Position numbers and translations under genes: made by a program
In this document: one piece after another, positions 1 to 11,798 of the stretch
How the letters are laid out: each line of letters starts with the position of its first letter
Numbering within the stretch: the first letter of the stretch is position 1
Notes under the pieces: generated by a model
Database searches by the model: none
What the model was told of the DNA's origin: nothing
Seen by the model: the letters and a program-made list of their open reading frames with translations, nothing else
Assembly: GCA_015698045.1 (NCBI GenBank)
Contig: BLAL01000196.1
Span: 930,001 to 994,000, forward strand
Direction of reading: 5' to 3'
Source of the DNA: Rhizophagus clarus
Taxonomy: Eukaryota > Glomeromycota > Glomeromycetes > Glomerales > Glomeraceae
DNA length: 64,000 nt

Positions 1-789
1 GACCATTTAGAAAAAGGAAGACGTCTGTCATATTATCTGAAATATTATATATGATAATTTGAAATTTCTCACATTGTTTTTTTTCTGAAAAATTCCAGGA
101 TGTAGAGAACCATCTAATAGGAATTCCTTTCAAGTTAACAGTTTAATCTACTCCATTATAATATTTTAAGTACTTATGGTTAGAAATTAGTCTAACCTTA
201 TCTGATAATTAATTTTTGTGCATCTTTATGCTTAAGGTTGCTGGACGAAACTAGGTAATTTAACAAAGTGTCTAAATGTCGAAAGGATAAAACTTAATAA
301 AACTATATCATATCGGCGGATTTGTTTCATCGTCCAAATATGTTAAATTTTGTTATACAATGTATTATAAAAGTTAAAGATATGCAATATAGTGATCTAA
401 AAAAATGCGTACAATTTTTAAAAAGTGCAATTCAACACAATTTTAATTTTGGCCAAAATTAACATAATTTCGGCTAGATTTAATATACCGTAACTGGTAA
501 TATAATAGTAATGATAATTAGTTAAACAAAAAAGAAAAAAAACTTTAACACCACAATTATTAAATCTATAATTACAAAACAATTTCATACTTAATAATTT
601 GTTGAATAATAATTAATATCACTATAAATTAATAAAAAGGAAATTGTATGAAAAAAACTATATTTTAATTCAAAAAAAAAAAAAATACACCACACTGTAT
701 ACATGATTTTATAAAAAAATTAAGCCGCAATTGCATAATTTTAACTGTAATATTAATGTTATAATGCTGTATTAATTGCACATGCACTG
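1..789. other. AT-rich non-coding stretch
   Basis: No supported gene. The sequence is AT-rich with short A and T runs; the open frame here consists of low-complexity codons. No repeat of useful length was noticed. Confidence 0.5.
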
Positions 790-1800
790 CAATATATAAG
801 AAAAAATGGAAAATACAGGAAGAAAGGACAAAGGAAGAATAAAGGAAAGAAGAGATAAATGAAAAGGGATAAAGGGAAGTAAAGATGATCAAAGAGAAAT
901 GAGGAAGGAACAAAAAAGGTAAAGGATAGTGAAAAAGAATGAATGAAACAAAAAAAGAATGAAAATGAATGAGAAAATAAAAGGGAATGAAAAGGAATAA
1001 AGAGAATGAAAAAAAATAAAAGAAATAAAAGAAGCAAATAGCAAATGAAAAAAAAATAAGAGGAATGAAAGAGAATGAAAGGAAGCAAAGGAGGAATGAA
1101 AATCAATAAAGGGAACAAAAAAAAAAGCAACAAAAGAAGTCAAAAATCAATGAAAAAAACCAAAGATCATTGAAAAGAGATCAAAGATCAATGAAAGAAA
1201 CGAAAAAAGTAATGAAAGAAACCAAGGATCAATGAAAAAAACAAAAAAAAAAGTAACAAAAGAAATCAAAGATCAATGAAATAAACCAAAAAAGCAATAA
1301 AAGAAACAATGATGAAAGGAATAAAAGATCAATGAAAGGAATAACAAAAGAACCACAAAAGATCAATGAAAGAACCATAGAAGAAACGAAAGGAATAATG
1401 AAAAAAAGAAACAAAAAAACCACGAAAAGAAGAGAAATAAAGGGGAAAAAAATGAAAGAAAAGCCAAAACACCCACCCATAGAAAAAAAAGAAAGAAAAC
1501 GGTTAATATCATCTTAAAAGAAAAATAAAACAACAGGAGAAGAGACGTAAGAGACTTACTTGAATTTTCACTCATATGGTACACATCTAAAAAGACAAAA
1601 AGTTTAGTAAAAGAACAAGGGAAAGAATGAAAAGAAAACAAAAAAAAGGAGAAGAAATTAAAACTCACCTTGAATTTCTGAAATGGATAAAAACAGCCAC
1701 GCCTAAAAAAAGGAACAAGTTAATAAGAGACAAAAGAAAGGAGAATAAAAGCAAAAAAAACTTACCTGTTACAGTATTTAATCCCGAAGCTAAAGGTAAC
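790..1800. repeat. Purine-rich degenerate tandem repeat tract
   Basis: About 1 kb in which the plus strand is almost only A and G. It is built from short degenerate motifs such as GGAATGAAAA, GATCAATGAAAGAAAC and CAAAAGAAATC that recur every 15-40 bp. Long apparent open frames on the minus strand (Phe/Ser/Leu-rich) are a by-product of this composition. A few TTACCTG/TTACTTG-like words near 1,555, 1,668 and 1,760 resemble reverse-complement splice donors. Confidence 0.75.
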
Positions 1801-1804
1801 GCCA

Positions 1805-2095
1805 TTAACTAAAAAATTTAAATTGTGGTTTATAATTTTTGAAAAAAAAAATTATTTTTTTATTTTTTAAAAAAAAAATTCCCTTATCATAAAACAAATG
1901 ATTTTTTATTTTTTTAAAAAAAAATTCCCTTAAAAAAAATGATTTTTTATTTTTTAAAAAAAAATTTCCCTTAAAAAAAATGACATTTTTTTTAAAAAAA
2001 AAATTTCCCTTAAAAAAAAACGACATTTTTTTAAAAAAAAAATTTCACTTAAAAAAAACGATATATTTTTTTAAAAAAAATTTCCCTTTCGCCAA
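1805..2095. repeat. A/T-run satellite with TTCCCTT spacer
   Basis: Five to six tandem units of about 40-60 bp. Each is a run of T, then a run of A, then TTTCCCTT or TTCCCTT. Each unit can fold on itself through its T and A runs. Confidence 0.75.
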
Positions 2096-2354
2096 AATAA
2101 AAATCTGAAGTCTGAACAAAACTACTAGCATTGATTATCTATTTATAACATAAAAGGCAATATCGCTTACCATTTACAATAAGCTTATTTCATGAGTTGA
2201 TATAAAAAAGGAATATGTTATATATCACATGCACTTTATCTAGTTTTGAACTGGTATAACTGGTATTATAATCCGATTATTTGGGTAAACAGGTTTTTTT
2301 TTGAATTTATTACATTTAGATAAAAAACAATTTAAAAAAATAATTTTTTTTTTT

Positions 2355-3735
2355 CTTTTTTGTAGTATTGCCAGACGAAAAGCATGACCGGACTATTGGA
2401 ATTAAGGTAAGGGAGGGTTGGGGTGGTGTTTTTCGTTGTTGTTTTTTTTAATTAATTAATTATTTATTTTTTTTTTCTTTTTTTTGTAGTGTTGCCAGAC
2501 GAAAAACGTGACTGGACTTTTGGAATTAAGGTAAGGAAGGGTTGGGGGAGGTGTTTTTTGTTGATTTTTTTATTTAATTAATTAATTATTTTTTTTTTTC
2601 TTTTTTATAGTGTTGCCAGACAAAAAACATGACCGGACTTTTGGAATTAAGGTAAGGAGGTGTTTTTCGTTGGTTTTTTTTATTTAATTAATTAATTATT
2701 ATTTTTTTTTTCTTTTTTATAGTGTTGTCAGACGAAAAGCATGACTGGACTATTGGAATTAAAGTAAGGGAGGGTTGGGGGAGGTGTTTTTTGTTGTTTT
2801 TTTTTTAATTAATTAATTATTTATTTTTTTGTTTATTTTTTCTTTTTTGTTATGTTGCCAGACGAAAAGCATGACCGGACTATTGGAATTAAGGTAAAGG
2901 AGGGTTGGGGTGGTGTTTTTTGTTTAATTAATTAATTATTTATTTGTTTTTTTTTTTTTGTAGTATTGCCAGACGAAAAGCGTGACTGGACTTTTGGAAT
3001 TAAGGTAAGGGAGGGTTGGAGGAGGTGTTTTTCGTTGATTTTTTTATTTAATTAATTAATTATTTTTTTTTTTCTTTTTTGTAGTGTTGCCAAACGAAAA
3101 ACATGACCGGACTTTTGGAATTAAGGTAAGGAGGTGTTTTTTGTTAGTTTTTTTTTATTTAATTAATTAATTATTATTATTTTTTTCTTTTTTGTAGTGT
3201 TATCAGACAAAAAGCATAACTGGACTATTGGAATTAAAGTAAGGGAGGGTTGGGGGAGGTGTTTTTTGTTATTTTTTTTTTAATTAATTAATTAATTATT
3301 TGTTTTTTTTTCTTTTTTATAGTGTTACTGGACGAAAAGCATGACCGGACTATTGGAATTAAGGTAAGGGAGGGTTGGGGTGGTATTTTTTGTTTAATTA
3401 ATTAATTATTTATTTGTTTGTTTTTTCTTTTTTGTAGTGTTGCCAGACGAAAAGCACGACTGGACTATTAGAATTAAGGTAAGGGAAAGTTGGGTGATGT
3501 TTTTTGTTTAATTAATTATTTATTTATTTGCTTTTTTTAATTAATTATTAATTTTTTTTTTTTTTGTAGTGTTACCAGACGAAAAGCATGACCAGACTTT
3601 TAGAATTAAGGACAATTAAGGTAAGGGAGGGTTGGGGTGGTGTTTTTCGTTAGTTTTTTTTTTAATTAATTATTTATTTTTTTTCTTTCTTTTTTGTAGT
3701 GTTTCCAGACGAAAAGTATGACCGGACTTCACAAT
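2355..3735 (+). repeat. Splice-like exon-unit array 1 (about 12 units)
   Basis: Tandem units of about 110-130 bp. Each has a T-rich tract ending TTTTTGTAG (acceptor-like), then a 41-nt core starting TGTTGCCAGACGAAAAGCAT and ending GGAATTAAG, then GTAAGGGAGGGTTGGGG (donor-like), then a TTAATTAATTAATTA spacer. In the frame that leaves two bases before the first codon, the core reads about LPDEKHDRTIGIK with no stop in most units. Because 41 is not a multiple of three, neighbouring units cannot be joined in one frame. It could be an amplified exon-intron fragment or a simple satellite. Confidence 0.85.
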
Positions 3736-3946
3736 TTAATATTTTGACATTATTAAAATGATTTGTTAAATAACTTTTATAAAAGCATTCTGTGCCTTTC
3801 ATATATTGTGTATTTAAAAAAAATTATCCTTTTATTTAATGATCATAAGTCCATTGGTGTTCTGAATCTAATGATATAACTTTTACTATTCTGTTTTACC
3901 AAGTTTTACTGAATGTAAAATAAAATAAAAGTATATCGATCATAAT

Positions 3947-4219
3947 ATGACTTATCTGCAGCAAATGGAATTCCTTGAGACGCGGGTATGTTGTTTCTTT
4001 GGGAAGAATATCAGAATTGACTTTAAGAAATGTTCTAACGTTTCTTTCTTTTTAATTTTTGTAGGTGATGAATTCTCTGGGCTTATTGGGATACAGGTAT
4101 ATTGTTTTTGTAGAAAGGCGGCGTTCGCAAGGCTCTGTAACAACGATCATCTATTTAAAAGTCAAAGCTTTCGTACTGGTGGATTTAAATATCATGAGAT
4201 TTTAATGTCGGTTAAATGA
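3947..4219 (+). CDS. Possible small spliced gene related to the exon-unit arrays
   Basis: An ATG at 3,947 opens about 14 codons up to a donor-like GTATGT at 3,987. A T-rich tract ending TTTTTGTAG at 4,063 is followed by an exon-like segment reading about DEFSGLIGIQ, then a GTATATTG donor-like word. This second segment has the same phase as the array units (two bases, then codons) and a similar ending (LIGIQ versus TIGIK). It may be a non-amplified relative of the exon that seeded the arrays. The region can also be read unspliced for 90 codons. No protein family was recognised. Confidence 0.3.
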   Translation: MTYLQQMEFLETRVCCFFGKNIRIDFKKCSNVSFFLIFVGDEFSGLIGIQVYCFCRKAAFARLCNNDHLFKSQSFRTGGFKYHEILMSVK

Positions 4220-5460
4220 ATTTTAAAATCATCGTCAGTAAATGATATAAAGGAAGATTCTTTGTCTCCATATTTTAAAAACAATTTTTAAAATTAAAAA
4301 TTATTAAAAGATAATGAAAATTTTGGTTATTTCTTTATTTTCAAAATTCTTTAAATATGATGGCAAATTTATACGAAACCCAGTTATTTTTGCTGCCTTA
4401 TTTAATTATTTTACATCAATAAAAAGCTTTTGGAGAATAAATAATACCATTAACAACTGCAAATAACTACAATTGTATTCATAAAACTTTTATTTGCAAC
4501 TGGTGTAAAAAGTGATGGGTTCTTAAAATAGTTGATGGGTTATAAAAAGTTATTATTATTTTAATTTTTAATTATGAGTTGTAAAAAATTTTTTTATTTT
4601 CTGATTATTCTACATAAGATTGATAAGATGAATGTGTAACACAATCGTATTTTGCACTGTTTACTAATTTTTTATTAAAAATTCTTAATTTAAGCTAATT
4701 TCAAGGATCGGCGCATATGTTAAAATCTTAGTAAAAAATTAGCAAAACTTAACAAATGTCAAAACTTATAGTAAATTATATTAAATAGTGAAACAATAGT
4801 AAAGTATTATTAAAAAATCAGTAAAACTAGAGTTTAGATGTTTAGCCAAATTTAAAATTAATTTAGACAGGCAACCTTACTTATGCTGACAAAAATGACC
4901 TTGTCTTATTATGACAAATTCATTAACAGAGTATAGTTATTTTATTTCATGAATATATCATTAAAATTGCCTGCCAAAACTTAATAGGTCAATGTCAAAA
5001 TGTCAAAACTAAAAATATGTCGAAATGCCAAAATGCCAGAATAATTTTGATATGTTAAAATTATTAAAATTATACAAAATTACTGAAATAGTTTTGGCAT
5101 GTCAAAATTACCAAAATTAAAACATTATTCTTGTGATATATAAAATATTAAGATTTTAGTCACAATTAATTCAAAATTGAATAATCCTAATTAATAAAGT
5201 TTATAGAGATATTGATATAAGTTTGATACAAGTTTGATATAAATTTGATAGATTGATTGTAATTTGTAATGTTCTGGTCATATAGTATGTATATTAAAAA
5301 TTTAGTAAAAAAAAATTTAAAATTAAACATGTAAAAAACTAAAATTTATTGTAATACTTTATTTTATTATTATAATTAAAATTGATTTCTGGATTAAATA
5401 ATAAATTATTATATTTAAAAAAAGTTTTTATATTATTGCTTGTAATAAAAAAATTTTATT
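4220..5460. other. AT-rich non-coding stretch
   Basis: No supported gene. Short words such as TTAAAATT and GTCAAAA/TGCCAAAA recur loosely between 4,900 and 5,120. Nothing else was identified. Confidence 0.5.
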
Positions 5461-5810
5461 GATCAGGTTTATCTAAAAATCTGACAATCTAAAAAAATAA
5501 AAAAGAAATAAAAGAAATATTAGTATGTTTCTTAATATATTAAAAAAATCTCTCTCTAGTCCCTATTAACTTGCATATATTTCAAGTAAAACTCCGCATG
5601 AGCTGAGCCAGCTTGCAAGCTGGCTCAAGCTTTTCAAGCTGAGCTAAGTCAAGCCATAATTAAATTGGCTTGGTGGCTTACAAGCCAGCTTGAAAAAGCT
5701 TGAGTCAGATATTAGGCTTGGCTTGATAACCTCAAGCTGGCAGTAGACTTGACTTGAAAAGCTCAAGCTGGCTCATGAGTCAAATCAAGCTCAGCAATTT
5801 TTTACCGTTA
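5460..5810. repeat. AAGCTTG/GCCAAGC palindromic repeat block
   Basis: A stretch (5,595-5,800) dense in overlapping inverted words such as GAGCCAGCTTGCAAGCTGGC and CAAGCTTGAGTC that can form many hairpins. The preceding bases (5,460-5,590) match the ~125-bp repeat at 8,520-8,965. The same pair of repeat types therefore lies on both sides of exon-unit array 2. Confidence 0.7.
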
Positions 5811-5904
5811 ACGCTATAATAAATTATTCAGTATAAAAACAGAGTCATGTGACTTGCCGATCTAATCAGATAATCTGAATATCTGATCTTTTTTTTAATC
5901 ATTT

Positions 5905-7835
5905 ATCAGTTTATTTTTGTAGTGTTGCCAGAGAAAAGCACGACCAGACTTTTGAAATTAAGGTAAAGGAGGGGTTGGGGGAGGTGTTTCATTATTTTTT
6001 TTTAATTAATTAAGTATTAACTTTTTTTTTACTTTTGTAGTATTGCCAGACGAAATGCATGACCGAACTTTTAGAATTAAGGTAAGGGAGAGTGGGGGAA
6101 GTGTTTTTCAGTATTTTTTTTAACTAATTAATTGTTTTTTTTTATTTTTTGTAGTGTTACTGGACGAAAAGCATGACCAGACTTTTGGAATTAAGGTAAG
6201 GGAGGGTTGGGGGAGGTGTTTTATTGTTTTTTTTTAATTAATTAAGTATTAACTTTTGTTTTACTTTTTGTAGTGTTGCCAGATGAAAAGCATGACTGGA
6301 TTTTTGGAATTAAAGTAAGGGAGGGTGGGGAAGTGTTTTTCGGTGTTTTTTTTAACTAATTAATTAATTATTTTTTTTTTTTTTTTGTAGTGTTGCCAGA
6401 CGAAAGGCATGACCGAACTTTTGGAATTAAGGTAAGGGAGGGTGGGGGAAGTGTTTTTCAATATTTTTTTTTTAACTAATTAATTGTTTTTTTTTATTTT
6501 TTGTAGTATTGCCAGACGAAAAGTATGACCGGACTTTTGGAATTAAGGTAAAGGAGGGGTTGGAGAAGTGTTTCATTGTTTTTTTTTAATTAATTAAGTA
6601 TTAACTTTTTTTTTACTTTTGTAGTGTTGCCAGACGAAAAGCATGACCAGACTTTTGGAATTAAGGTAAGGGAGGGTGGAGGAAGTGTTTTTCAGTATTT
6701 TTTTTAACTAATTAATTGTTTTTTTTTTATTTTTTGTAGTGTTGCTGAACGAAAAGCATGACCAGACTTTTAGAATTAAGGTAAGAGAGGGTTGGGGAAG
6801 GTGTTTCATTATTTTTTTTTAATTAATTAAATATTAACTTTTGTTTTATTTTTTGTAGTGTTGCCAGACAAAAAGCACGACTGGACTTTTGGAATTAAGG
6901 TAAGAGAGGGTGGGAAAGTGTTTTTCAGTATTTTTTTTAACTAATTAATTAATTTTTTTTTTTTTTATTTTTTGTAGTGTTGCCAGATGAAATGCACGAC
7001 CGGACTTTTGGAATTAAGATAAGGGAGGGTGGGGGAAGTGTTTTTCAGTATTTTTTTTTAATTAATTAATTGTTTTTTTTTATTTTTTGTAATGTTGCCA
7101 GACGAAAAGTATGACCAGACTTTTGGAATTAAGGTAAGGGAGGATTGGAAGAGGTGTTTCGTTATTTTTTTTTAATTAATTAAGTATTAATTTTTGTTTT
7201 ACCTTTTGTAGTATTGCCGAATAAAAAGCACGACTGGACTTTTGAAATTAAGGTAAGAGAGGGTGAGGAAGTGTTTTTTGGTATTTTTTTAACTAATCAA
7301 TTAATTATTTTTTTTTATTTTTTGTAGTGTTGCCAGACGAAAGGCATGACTGAACTTTTGGAATTAAGGTAAGGAAAGCTGGGGGAAGTATTTTTTGGTA
7401 TTTTTTTTTTAACTAATTAATTATTTTTTTTTATTTTTTGTAGTGTTGCCGGATGAAAAGCATGACTGGACTTTTGGAATTAAGGTAAGGGAGGTTGGAG
7501 GAGGTGTTTCGTTATTTTTTTTTAATTAATTAAGTATTAACTTTTTTTTACTTTTTGTAGTGTTGCCAGACGAAAAGCATGACCGGACTTTTGGAATTAA
7601 GATAAGGGAGGGTGGGAGAAGTGTTTTTCAGTATTTTTTTTAACTAATTAATTGTTTTTTTTTATTTTTTGTAGTGTTGCTGGACGAAAAGCATGATCAG
7701 ACTTTTGGAATTAAGGTAAGGGAGGGTAAGCGAAATGTTTTTTGGTATTTTTTTTAACTAATTAATTATTTTTTTTTTATTTTTTATAGTGTTACTAGGC
7801 GAAAAACATGACCAGACTTTTGGAATTAGGGTATT
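5905..7835 (+). repeat. Splice-like exon-unit array 2 (about 17 units)
   Basis: Same 41-nt core as array 1, again between TTTTTTGTAG and GTAAGGGAGGG, with units of about 116-118 bp. The spacer differs from array 1 (GTGTTTCATT or GTGTTTTTCAGT with AACTAATTAATTG), and two spacer subtypes roughly alternate, so the higher-order unit may be a pair. Units differ by scattered transitions. One core (near 7,345) has TGA in the otherwise open frame. No flanking gene that could use the cores as exons was found. Confidence 0.85.
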
Positions 7836-8034
7836 AAAACCTGAAAAAGAATAATAAAAATAAATAAATTTGGTATAAAATACCAAAAAAAGTAAAAAAA
7901 TAAAAAAAATAAAATAAATTTTGGTAAATACTGAGTAATTTAATTTACCGAAATTAGTATTTTTTAAAAATAAATCCACGTATATCTATTATAAACTCTA
8001 CGCAAACCTGTATGTGAGTTATATTAGTATTATT

Positions 8035-8330
8035 CAGGATCCTGCTGGAACCATTTGTTCTGGCATTTTTCTTGCAAACTTATATATAAAAAATGCCAGA
8101 ACCATTTGTTCTGGCGTTTTTTTTTTGAATAAAAATGCTGAGACCATTATTTCGGCATTTTTTTGCGATTTTATAAAAAACTCTGGAACTAATAGTTCTG
8201 GCTTTTTTTTGCTATTTTATATAAGTTTCGGCAACTTGATATATAAAAAAATGCCAAAACTATTAGTTCCAGTGTTTTTTTTGTAACTTTACATATAAAA
8301 ATGCCTAGTTTCAGTTTTTTTTTTTGATAA
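8035..8330 (+). repeat. Tandem hairpin units with T-tails
   Basis: Five to six units of about 55-65 bp. Each is an inverted repeat such as GCCAGAACCATTTGTTCTGGC followed by 7-10 T residues. Stem sequences change in a compensating way between units (CCAGAACC..GTTCTGG, GCTGAGACC..TTTCGGC, CTGGAACT..AGTTCTGG), while the stem-loop-T-run format stays. The shape resembles intrinsic terminators, but in fungal nuclear DNA this is more likely a folded satellite. Confidence 0.7.
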
Positions 8331-8520
8331 TAAAGCTTAAGCTAGCTTGAGCTAGCTTAAGCTCAACTTGACTTGAGCCAGAATTTTTCATGGCTCAGCT
8401 TGACTTGAATGAGTTGAGCCAAGATTTTTTGTGCTTAACTCATTTTGTCTCAAGCCAGAATTTTTTTTTTCAAGCCAAGCCAAGCCAGACTGTAGTTTGA
8501 CTTGAGCCGGCTTATACGGA
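8330..8520. repeat. AAGCTTGAGC palindromic repeat block, second copy
   Basis: Overlapping words such as AAGCTAGCTTGAGCTAGCTT and CAAGCCAAGCCAAGCC, of the same type as the block at 5,595-5,800. Its right edge (CGGCTTATACGGAGCT) is loosely the reverse complement of the left edge of the first block. The two blocks could be the ends of one unit enclosing array 2. Confidence 0.6.
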
Positions 8521-8965
8521 GCTTTAATTTCAAGTCTGAATTCGTTCAAAAAGTCTGGCAATCTAAAGAAAAAAAAAGAAATAGAAGAAATGTTAGTATG
8601 TTTCTTCAATATATTAAAAAAAAATCTCCTCCTACTAACTTACTTGCATACATTTCAAGTCTAGGTTCATTTAAGAAGTCTAATAACCTAAAGAAAAAAA
8701 AAAGAAATATGTAAAAGAAACATTAATATATTTCTTTAATATATTAAAAAAAAATTCTTTCCCATTCTTTACTAACTTACTTGCATACATTTCAAGTTTA
8801 GGTTCGTTCAAGAAGTCTAGTAACCTAAAAAAAAAAAAAAAGAAATATGTAAAAGAAATATTAGTATATTTCTTTAATATATTAAAAAAAAATTCTCTTC
8901 CATTCTTCACTAATTTATTTGCATATATTCTAAGTTTGGATTCATCCAAGAAGTCTAGTAATCTA
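8520..8965. repeat. Tandem repeat of about 125 bp, about 3.5 copies
   Basis: Units contain TTTCAAGTCTAGGTTCATT, AAGAAGTCTAATAACCTAAA, an A-run, a stretch ending TTTCTTTAATATATTAAA and then C/T-rich CTCTTCCATTCTTCAC. A further diverged copy lies at 5,460-5,590. Apparent Phe-rich open frames here are by-products. Confidence 0.75.
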
Positions 8966-10799
8966 AAGAAAAAAAATAAAAATAAAATTTTTTTTTATCC
9001 AGTTTAAAAAAAACTGTAACCATTTTTTTTTTTCAAAAAAAAAAAATTATTTATGATCAGTAAATTGTCTTATATAACTGATATCAAAATTGATCAGAAA
9101 TCTGCAAACTGCAGATTAGTGAATGTTAAATTATAAGTATATCATATGATATACTATGCTAAAATGTTAAAATAATTTTAGCATATTAAAACTATTTTGG
9201 CATTTTGACAAATCAGAAAATCAAAATATCAAAATAGTTTTGACAATTTTGACATGTTAAAACTTCTTAGTTTTGGCAGACAACTTTATATATTATAGAC
9301 TACTAGGTTAAAAATTGTATCTGTTCTTCTCCTAAAAAATTATACCTGGTGATCATAACATTATTATTTTTAAAATTATTGTTTATTTCTTTTTGTTTTA
9401 GTTTCTTTCTATTATCGATAAATATCAAAATTAGCTTAAAGTCTTTTTTAACTACTTAAGCAGGATAAAAGAAGAAGAAAGAACACTTTACTGAAAAGTA
9501 ATTATCCTTGAACCAGAAGGTTTAAAGAATATATACTCAAGAACTCAATACTAAAAATAGGTACTATGTTTTTGTTTAGTGATTTAAAAGTTTGCAACTT
9601 TAACTTCCTAGTCTTTTTTTTAGCATTTCTTTTTTGAGATTTAATTAAGAGTATGATAGGTATAAGTGTATGTTAACATAAAGGTATGTTGTCTAATAAT
9701 CCTTATAAATCTTCATCAATCTTATCAAAATTCATCAATATATCTGATTGATGCATAAGATCTCCTAAATTTTTTATAACAGGAATTTGTTTATGTTATA
9801 CTAGCTCTTAGTATAATTTGAAATCTAAGATAATTATTCTTATAAATTCATTATTCAAGAAAAGAATATTAAGAATACAAGCTAAAAGGTGAGCAATAAA
9901 AGGTTAACAGTTGTTAGCATTATGAAGTAAAAATTATCTTATGTTAATAACTTTGCCATGCCAATTTTTCATAATAAGTGATAATAAAAAGTTGCTTGGT
10001 TTAGTAATTAAAATAGAAATTAGTTAAATATAAAAGGTGAAAACCTAAATTCTCATATCAAAATATAATTCTACAACCAAAATCATAAAATTAACAACAA
10101 AAGAATCATTTTGTAAACATAAACAAACCTATTATTAAATAATCATTCTACTAATATAAAATTAGTAATAAAATTATAATAATAATTCATAATCTAACAT
10201 ATTTAATACAAATAAATAATCATTACAAACAAATCTAAAGAACTTCATTCTCTCAACATAATAAATTAGTATTTCCATTAAAATAATCACTGACTTGTAC
10301 AGAATCAAATCTTAGGTAAGTTTATTATTAAACACGACTTTATTTATCTATTCTATATTATTATATATTGAACTATAATATATAAAGATTTGATAAAAAT
10401 CAATCTTCTTTTATATAAAATTAATAATAAATTTCCTAATAATTTTTCTACTTGAAATTTATTTTCCTTCTTCTAATTTAAATAGTAGCTAAAGTAAATT
10501 GTTGACATCCTGTCTAAAATAGTTTACAAGACATCTAAAAATAGTTTTCTTAAAATTCTTTCTATTTATTTTTATTTATTTCTACAGTAGTTCACTAAAA
10601 AAATGCATCATTTAAATGTAAAACTTTAAATTATTATATTTAATTAATTGTAAATATTTTTTTTTGCAAGGTAGTGCAATTTGTGAGTTTATTAATTATA
10701 TAGTAGAGTACAGAAATATCTGTTGTATATAACTAATTTATTAAAACTCCAAACTGGTCCCCCATCTAGAAGATTGCTCCTATGCCCTACCATCACCTT
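8966..10799. other. AT-rich non-coding stretch
   Basis: No supported gene. It contains A and T runs near 8,980-9,050, a loosely repeated GTCAAAATTG/TTTTGGCA motif at 9,150-9,280 and short AT palindromes. It may hold decayed transposon sequence not recognised here. Confidence 0.5.
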
Positions 10800-11274
10800 A
10801 TGAATTCACCCATATTCTTCCATAATAACTATTGAATTATATAGAATCATTATGTCATATGGCTTCAGTATATACTTTCACTACCCTCTGAACAAAAAAA
10901 AAAAAAGAAGTTATATTAAATTTGTATACTTTTGTATTATTATACACCTTTCAGAATACCCTATTTTCTTCTCTGATAGTTTGATTTATATGTTTTCTTG
11001 TTTTTTTAATGCTATTGACCATTGCTCATTATATTTTAGAATTTTTCTTCTTTCTAAATCATATACACTATCTTTTATTTGTAGTGTTAGAATCCGTTCA
11101 TATGCAATGCATTGATATACTACTGGTTTTTTTCTTATATCTTATTTTTTTATGCCTTTTGTATATTCCCATTTTTTTACTTTTTTACAACGTGATTGCT
11201 AAATAACATTGTAAAATTCATTGACAAATACTTCTAAAAATAGAGTAGTAATTGTTAGTGCTATTTTCTTTGAT

Positions 11275-11798
11275 TAGACAATGGCCTTGAGTTTTCTATA
11301 TTTTCCCTTATGAAAAAAACTTCTTAACATTAGATGTGCAAAGAGAATGGGTAGGTCATGGTTAATGCCAGTTATATGTGCAAAAAAGTTTTTATTCCAT
11401 AAGTATAGTTGTTATATGTCTTCCTGATTTAATTGAATGTGTTTTTCTTGTGATAAAAATTCCTTAAGTATTTGATCATGTTTGCACATAGTATTGTTGG
11501 CTACAGTTAACCACTTTTCTTTAAGCTGTTAATAGTATATTATGTGATTATCATCTTTATTTTCTTCATGATAGATTCTGCACTTTATGTCACCATACAG
11601 ATCATATCTTTTTTCTTTTATAATTTTTAAGGTTGGGAGCAAGTAATTTGTAAGTTTTAAGTATTTGATAAACCTGTTGTTTGTTGTTGATGTTGTGCAA
11701 TTAAATCCTGTATTTTTTTTGAATAATGCCCAAGTAACTTCTATTTCTATCATATCAGTTAGATCTGAAAAGATTGATCTGTGTATTCGGTTGAGAGA
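11275..11798 (-). pseudogene. LINE C-terminal segment
   Basis: Diverged coding sequence that follows the RNase H part. It includes YLLPTLKIIKEKRYDLYG and CRIYHEENKDDNHIIYY. The latter looks like a C..C...H..C zinc finger in which two Cys codons have become Tyr (TGT to TAT). LKEKWLTVANNTMCKHDQI is readable downstream at about 11,510-11,455. Confidence 0.6.

Noticed and set aside
665..2026. Many Phe/Ser/Leu- or Lys-rich open frames on both strands
   Set aside because: They follow directly from the purine-only and A/T-run composition; no domain, no codon structure.
2355..7835. Regular repeats with conserved and variable parts, considered as CRISPR-like
   Set aside because: Units are nearly uniform including the spacers, lengths are ~118 bp, there are no cas genes and the setting is eukaryotic.
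8035..8330. Rho-independent terminators
   Set aside because: The shape fits, but the setting is fungal nuclear DNA with no adjacent bacterial-type operon; a folded satellite is more likely.
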